DNA of 64,000 nt from Saccharibacillus qingshengii (lineage in GTDB: Bacteria; Bacillota; Bacilli; Paenibacillales; Paenibacillaceae): the NCBI RefSeq assembly GCF_013185195.1, contig NZ_JAAZWC010000001.1, forward strand, positions 285,765 to 349,764. The letters run 5' to 3'. A program made the position numbers and the translations under genes. Below are positions 60,898 to 64,000 of the stretch, one piece after another. The notes beneath the pieces were generated by a model, which was given only the letters and a program-made list of their open reading frames with translations, searched no databases and was not told the DNA's origin. Every line of letters starts with the position of its first letter. Position 1 is the stretch's first letter.

Positions 60898-62226
60898 CTA
60901 GTACAGAGTCATATACTGATCGCGTTCCCACTGGTGGACCTGCGTACGGTACATATCCCATTCGATTTCTTTCAGTTCGTAGAAGTGAGTCAGAGCGTGC
61001 TCGCCCATAGCCTGCACGACGACTTCGTCGCGGATCAGCTCGTTGAGCGCTTCTTTCAGATCAGCCGGAAGGCTTGGAATTCCTTCTTCAATCCGCTCTT
61101 CTTCGGACATGACATAGATGTTGCGGTCAATCGGAGCCGGCAGCGTAAGCTGTCTGCGAATTCCGTCCAGACCCGACTTCAACATCACAGCCAGTGCCAG
61201 GTAAGGGTTCGCGGCCGGATCCGGATTGCGGACTTCGATACGCGTACTCATTCCCCGCGATGCCGGGATCCGGATCATCGGGCTGCGATTGCTGGCGGAC
61301 CAAGCCACGTAACAAGGCGCTTCATAGCCCGGCACAAGACGTTTGTACGAGTTGACGGTCGGGTTGGTGATCGCCGCGAATGCGCGCGCATGCTTGAGGA
61401 TACCAGCCATATAGTAACGGGCCGTCTCGCTAAGACCAAGCGTATCGCTTTCGTCGTAGAACGCATTTTCACCGCCGCGGAACAGCGATTGGTGACAGTG
61501 CATACCCGAACCGTTCATGCCAAACAAAGGTTTAGGCATAAAGGTCGCATGAAGACCGTGCTGACGCGCGATCGTCTTGACGACCAGTTTGAACGTCTGG
61601 ATCTGGTCGGCCGCTTTGAGCGCGTTCTCATACTTGAAATCGATCTCGTGCTGTCCCGGAGCCACTTCGTGGTGGGAAGCTTCGATCTCGAAGCCCATTT
61701 CTTCGAGCGTGATGACGATCTCGCGGCGGCAGTTCTCGCCAAGATCCATAGGCGCCAAGTCGAAGTAACCGCCTTGGTCGTTCAGTTCGTCGGTCGGATT
61801 GCCGTTCTCGTCCGTGCGGAACAGGAAGAATTCAGGCTCGGGTCCTACATTCATCGCGCTGAAACCCATTTCTTCGGCTTCTTCCAATGCACGGCGCAGT
61901 ACCGCACGCGGGTCGCCAGGGAACGGCTTGCCGGAAGGCAGGTAGATATCGCAGATCATGCGGGCAACGCGGTTTTCGGTGACCCAAGGGAATACGACCC
62001 AAGTATCAAGGTCCGGGTACAGATACATGTCCGATTCTTCGATCCGTACATAACCTTCGATGGAAGAGCCGTCAAACATCATTTTGTTGTCGAGCGCTTT
62101 TTCCAATTGGCTTACCGGAATCTCGACGTTCTTGATCGCGCCGAGCAGATCGGTGAATTGAAGGCGGATAAAGCGAACGTTCTCTTCCTTGGCAATACGC
62201 AGGATGTCCTCTTTTTTGTAACTCAA
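60898..62226 (-). CDS. glnA: Glutamine synthetase (type I)
   Basis: A 442-residue ATP-dependent glutamine synthetase. It has [19 protein letters not shown] (substrate loop), PEPEFFLF (about 130), and [14 protein letters not shown] (the Glu-flap region). The type I-alpha features are seen, with no adenylylation Tyr motif. It is co-transcribed with glnR. In Bacillus-type bacteria feedback-inhibited GlnA controls GlnR. Confidence 0.97.
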   Translation of the reverse strand: MSYKKEDILRIAKEENVRFIRLQFTDLLGAIKNVEIPVSQLEKALDNKMMFDGSSIEGYVRIEESDMYLYPDLDTWVVFPWVTENRVARMICDIYLPSGKPFPGDPRAVLRRALEEAEEMGFSAMNVGPEPEFFLFRTDENGNPTDELNDQGGYFDLAPMDLGENCRREIVITLEEMGFEIEASHHEVAPGQHEIDFKYENALKAADQIQTFKLVVKTIARQHGLHATFMPKPLFGMNGSGMHCHQSLFRGGENAFYDESDTLGLSETARYYMAGILKHARAFAAITNPTVNSYKRLVPGYEAPCYVAWSASNRSPMIRIPASRGMSTRIEVRNPDPAANPYLALAVMLKSGLDGIRRQLTLPAPIDRNIYVMSEEERIEEGIPSLPADLKEALNELIRDEVVVQAMGEHALTHFYELKEIEWDMYRTQVHQWERDQYMTLY

Positions 62227-62338
62227 GATACCCTCTCCTCTTCTTCTCTTTTATTCCTTACAAGCTTAAGTATACGCACCTCGTGCGCCGAACGCACCTT
62301 TGCGGATACCGCTTCGGCGCACAAGATGCAGGTCGATC

Positions 62339-62752
62339 TTATTTTCTATTAAAGAATCGGGACAGTTCGCCCTGAATCAGCGAGACTTGACCCGGTTTCT
62401 TGCCGGAAACCAGCTGCTGCTTAAGCATACGGTGAAGCTGCGAATCGGAAAGCTCTTTGCGCTTTTCTTCGGTCGCCGCGTTCAGGACCGTCGCTTCTTC
62501 GGATTCTTTCGTAACCGGGTTCATCACCTGCTTGATACCGGCAATATTGACCCCTTTTTCGATCAGCGCTTTGATCTCGAGCAGCCGCTCGACATCGTTG
62601 AAGGAGAACAACCGCTGATTGCCGGATGTCCGCGCGGGAACGATCAGACTATGCTGTTCGTAGTAACGGATCTGCCGTGCGGACAGATCGGTAAGTTTCA
62701 TTACGATCCCTATCGGGAACAAGGCCATATTTCTGCGAATATCATCGCCCAT
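62339..62752 (-). CDS. glnR: GlnR, MerR-family nitrogen regulator
   Basis: A 137-residue regulator starting MGDDIRRNMALFPIGIVMKL, as in known GlnR. The MerR winged helix (TDLSARQIRYYEQHSLI) follows, and the C-terminal tail (about 90-137) is the part that senses feedback-inhibited glutamine synthetase. Start ATG at 62752 with GGAAGG 10 bases upstream. It represses its own operon and other nitrogen genes in glutamine excess. Confidence 0.95.
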   Translation of the reverse strand: MGDDIRRNMALFPIGIVMKLTDLSARQIRYYEQHSLIVPARTSGNQRLFSFNDVERLLEIKALIEKGVNIAGIKQVMNPVTKESEEATVLNAATEEKRKELSDSQLHRMLKQQLVSGKKPGQVSLIQGELSRFFNRK

Positions 62753-62795
62753 ATCTTCATCAACCTTCCAATGTACTTTTCTTATTCTCTCTCTT

Positions 62796-62846
62796 ATTGT
62801 ACATATCCTGATAGGAAGCGTCAATGATGTGTTAGATTAACTCACA
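62796..62846 (-). promoter_or_regulatory. glnRA promoter and GlnR box
   Basis: On the minus strand TTGACG (62819-62824), 17 bases and TACAAT (62796-62801). The GlnR/TnrA-type sequence TGTTA-N7-TCACA lies at 62830-62846, just upstream of the -35. Confidence 0.85.
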
Positions 62847-64000
62847 GTAAATTACGATCAAAAAGTGTCTGGAGGGCATTTAGCACCCCGTACTTTACGT
62901 GGGAATAGGTCAAACCGCCTTGGAGATAGCCAATGTAAGGTTCGCGGATCGGAGCATCGGCCGACAATTCAAGGCTTCCTCCCTGGATAAACGTACCTGC
63001 CGCCATAATGACGGGATGTTCGTATCCCGGCATATCCCAAGGCTCGGGAACGACGTGGCTGTCCACCGCCGCTGCCAATTGAACGCCCTGTACAAAAGCA
63101 ATCAGCTGTTCCGGGCGATCGAATACGACTGCCTGGATCAGATCCGTTCTCGGCGCATCCCACGCGGGACTGCTGGCAAACCCCGCCAATTCAAACATGG
63201 CCGCCGCAAAAATGCTTCCTTTTACCGCTTGTCCCACAATGGTAGGCGCCATGTACAGCCCCTGATAAATTCCGCGGGTCGTACCGAGCATTGCGCCGAC
63301 TTCCGCTCCGATTCCCGGTGCCGTCAGGCGATACGCCGCCAGTTCGACCAAATCTGCGCGGCCGCAAATATACCCACCCGTCTCCGCCAAGCCGCCACCG
63401 GGATTCTTGATCAGGGATCCGGCCATCAGATCGACGCCAACTTCGGTAGGTTCGAGCTTCTCCGTAAATTCACCGTAACAATTATCCACGAATACAACGG
63501 CATCGGGACACATTTCTTTGACTTTACGTGTCATATCGCCAATTTCCGCTACCGTAAAAGGCAGACGCCAAGCATATCCCCGCGAACGTTGGATTCCGAC
63601 GACCTTGGTGCTTGGCGTAATCTGCCGGGCCACTTCGTCCCAGTCGACTCCTCCGTCGCTAAGCAGAGCCGCTTCCTTGTAGCCGATTCCAAAATCGGCA
63701 AGCGAACCGGTTCCGTCGCCTTTTTTGCCGATTACTTTGTGCAGGGTATCGTAGGGAGCGCCGGTGATATACAGCAGTTCGTCGCCGGGACGCAGCACGC
63801 CGAACAGCGCCGTCGAAATGGTATGGGTACCCGAAGCGAAGTGAGGGCGTACCAGCGCAGCTTCGGCTCCAAACACTTTGGCATACAGCTCGTCGAGCAC
63901 TTCGCGTCCCCGGTCGTTATAAGCGTAGCCCGTTGAAGGGTTAAAATGATAATCGCTGACTTTGCATGCCCGGAAAGCTTCGATCACTTTCCACTGATTG
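62842..64000 (-). CDS. ynbB: YnbB-like methionine gamma-lyase family protein (5' end outside)
   Basis: The C-terminal ~385 residues of a PLP-dependent enzyme once called aluminium resistance protein; its start lies past position 64000. KVSDYHFNPSTGYAYND, RPHFASGTHTISTALFG, VFVDNCYGEFTEKLEPT (PLP Asp) and SLIKNPGGGLAETGGYI with the PLP Lys are visible. In Bacillus the same gene order ynbB-glnR-glnA is found. The natural reaction is not settled. Confidence 0.9.
   Translation of the reverse strand, partial: NQWKVIEAFRACKVSDYHFNPSTGYAYNDRGREVLDELYAKVFGAEAALVRPHFASGTHTISTALFGVLRPGDELLYITGAPYDTLHKVIGKKGDGTGSLADFGIGYKEAALLSDGGVDWDEVARQITPSTKVVGIQRSRGYAWRLPFTVAEIGDMTRKVKEMCPDAVVFVDNCYGEFTEKLEPTEVGVDLMAGSLIKNPGGGLAETGGYICGRADLVELAAYRLTAPGIGAEVGAMLGTTRGIYQGLYMAPTIVGQAVKGSIFAAAMFELAGFASSPAWDAPRTDLIQAVVFDRPEQLIAFVQGVQLAAAVDSHVVPEPWDMPGYEHPVIMAAGTFIQGGSLELSADAPIREPYIGYLQGGLTYSHVKYGVLNALQTLFDRNLL

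Overview
The window looks like a chromosomal segment of a low-to-mid GC Firmicute of the family Paenibacillaceae (Paenibacillus or Saccharibacillus-like). Evidence is the XerS-type recombinase, the ynbB-glnR-glnA order, the lexA/yneA/ynzC SOS block, Bacillus-type sigma-A promoters and AGGAGG ribosome sites, and a GC content near the mid-50s. I see no rRNA, tRNA, CRISPR array, insertion sequence or prophage. About 62 genes are supported, most of them on the minus strand.

Layout. 1-5.6 kb: a GNAT acetyltransferase, xerS, a DUF350 protein with pspA (its 3' end tandemly repeated), and pyrK-pyrD with an LpdD-like gene. 5.7-9.4 kb: a two-gene amino-acid ABC importer whose binding protein and permease are fused, divergent from an M20 amidohydrolase. 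9.5-17.3 kb: alpha-glucan metabolism (neopullulanase-type GH13 enzyme, glgB-glgA divergent from glgC). 17.4-25.4 kb: a GNAT, a two-component system with an FG-GAP-like lipoprotein and a lone ABC ATPase, an MFS transporter, an ArsR-type regulator and a HAD phosphatase. 25.4-38.4 kb: topB, gltD, dfrA-thyA, the pyruvate dehydrogenase operon pdhABC-lpdA, an esterase and thiN. 38.6 kb: a small XRE regulator whose ribosome site lies in an inverted repeat.

39.0-49.5 kb is the most interesting region: a ten-gene, tightly packed minus-strand operon resembling a divergent Tad/Flp-type pilus or secretion machine. It encodes a Hanks-type Ser/Thr kinase fused to a degenerate MinD/CpaE-like domain, a SAF-domain (CpaB-like) protein, two more degenerate CpaE-like P-loop proteins, a CpaF/TadA-type ATPase with an N-terminal membrane anchor, a fused TadB/TadC-like platform protein, and four small proteins with a single N-terminal membrane segment. 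No prepilin peptidase, secretin or Flp-like pilin is visible.

49.6-60.1 kb: housekeeping genes (RlmM/FtsJ-like methyltransferase, thioredoxin-like protein, cyclic-phosphate receiver protein, Fpg/Nei glycosylase, NagD-like HAD, rnz, YjjG-like HAD), then the SOS block (ynzC, yneA, lexA) with five LexA-type boxes, a small unknown gene with a sixth box, a D,D-carboxypeptidase and coaA. 60.1-60.9 kb is a short AT-rich patch with one orphan gene. 60.9-64 kb is glnA, glnR and the 5'-truncated ynbB, with a GlnR box and a near-consensus promoter ahead of glnR.
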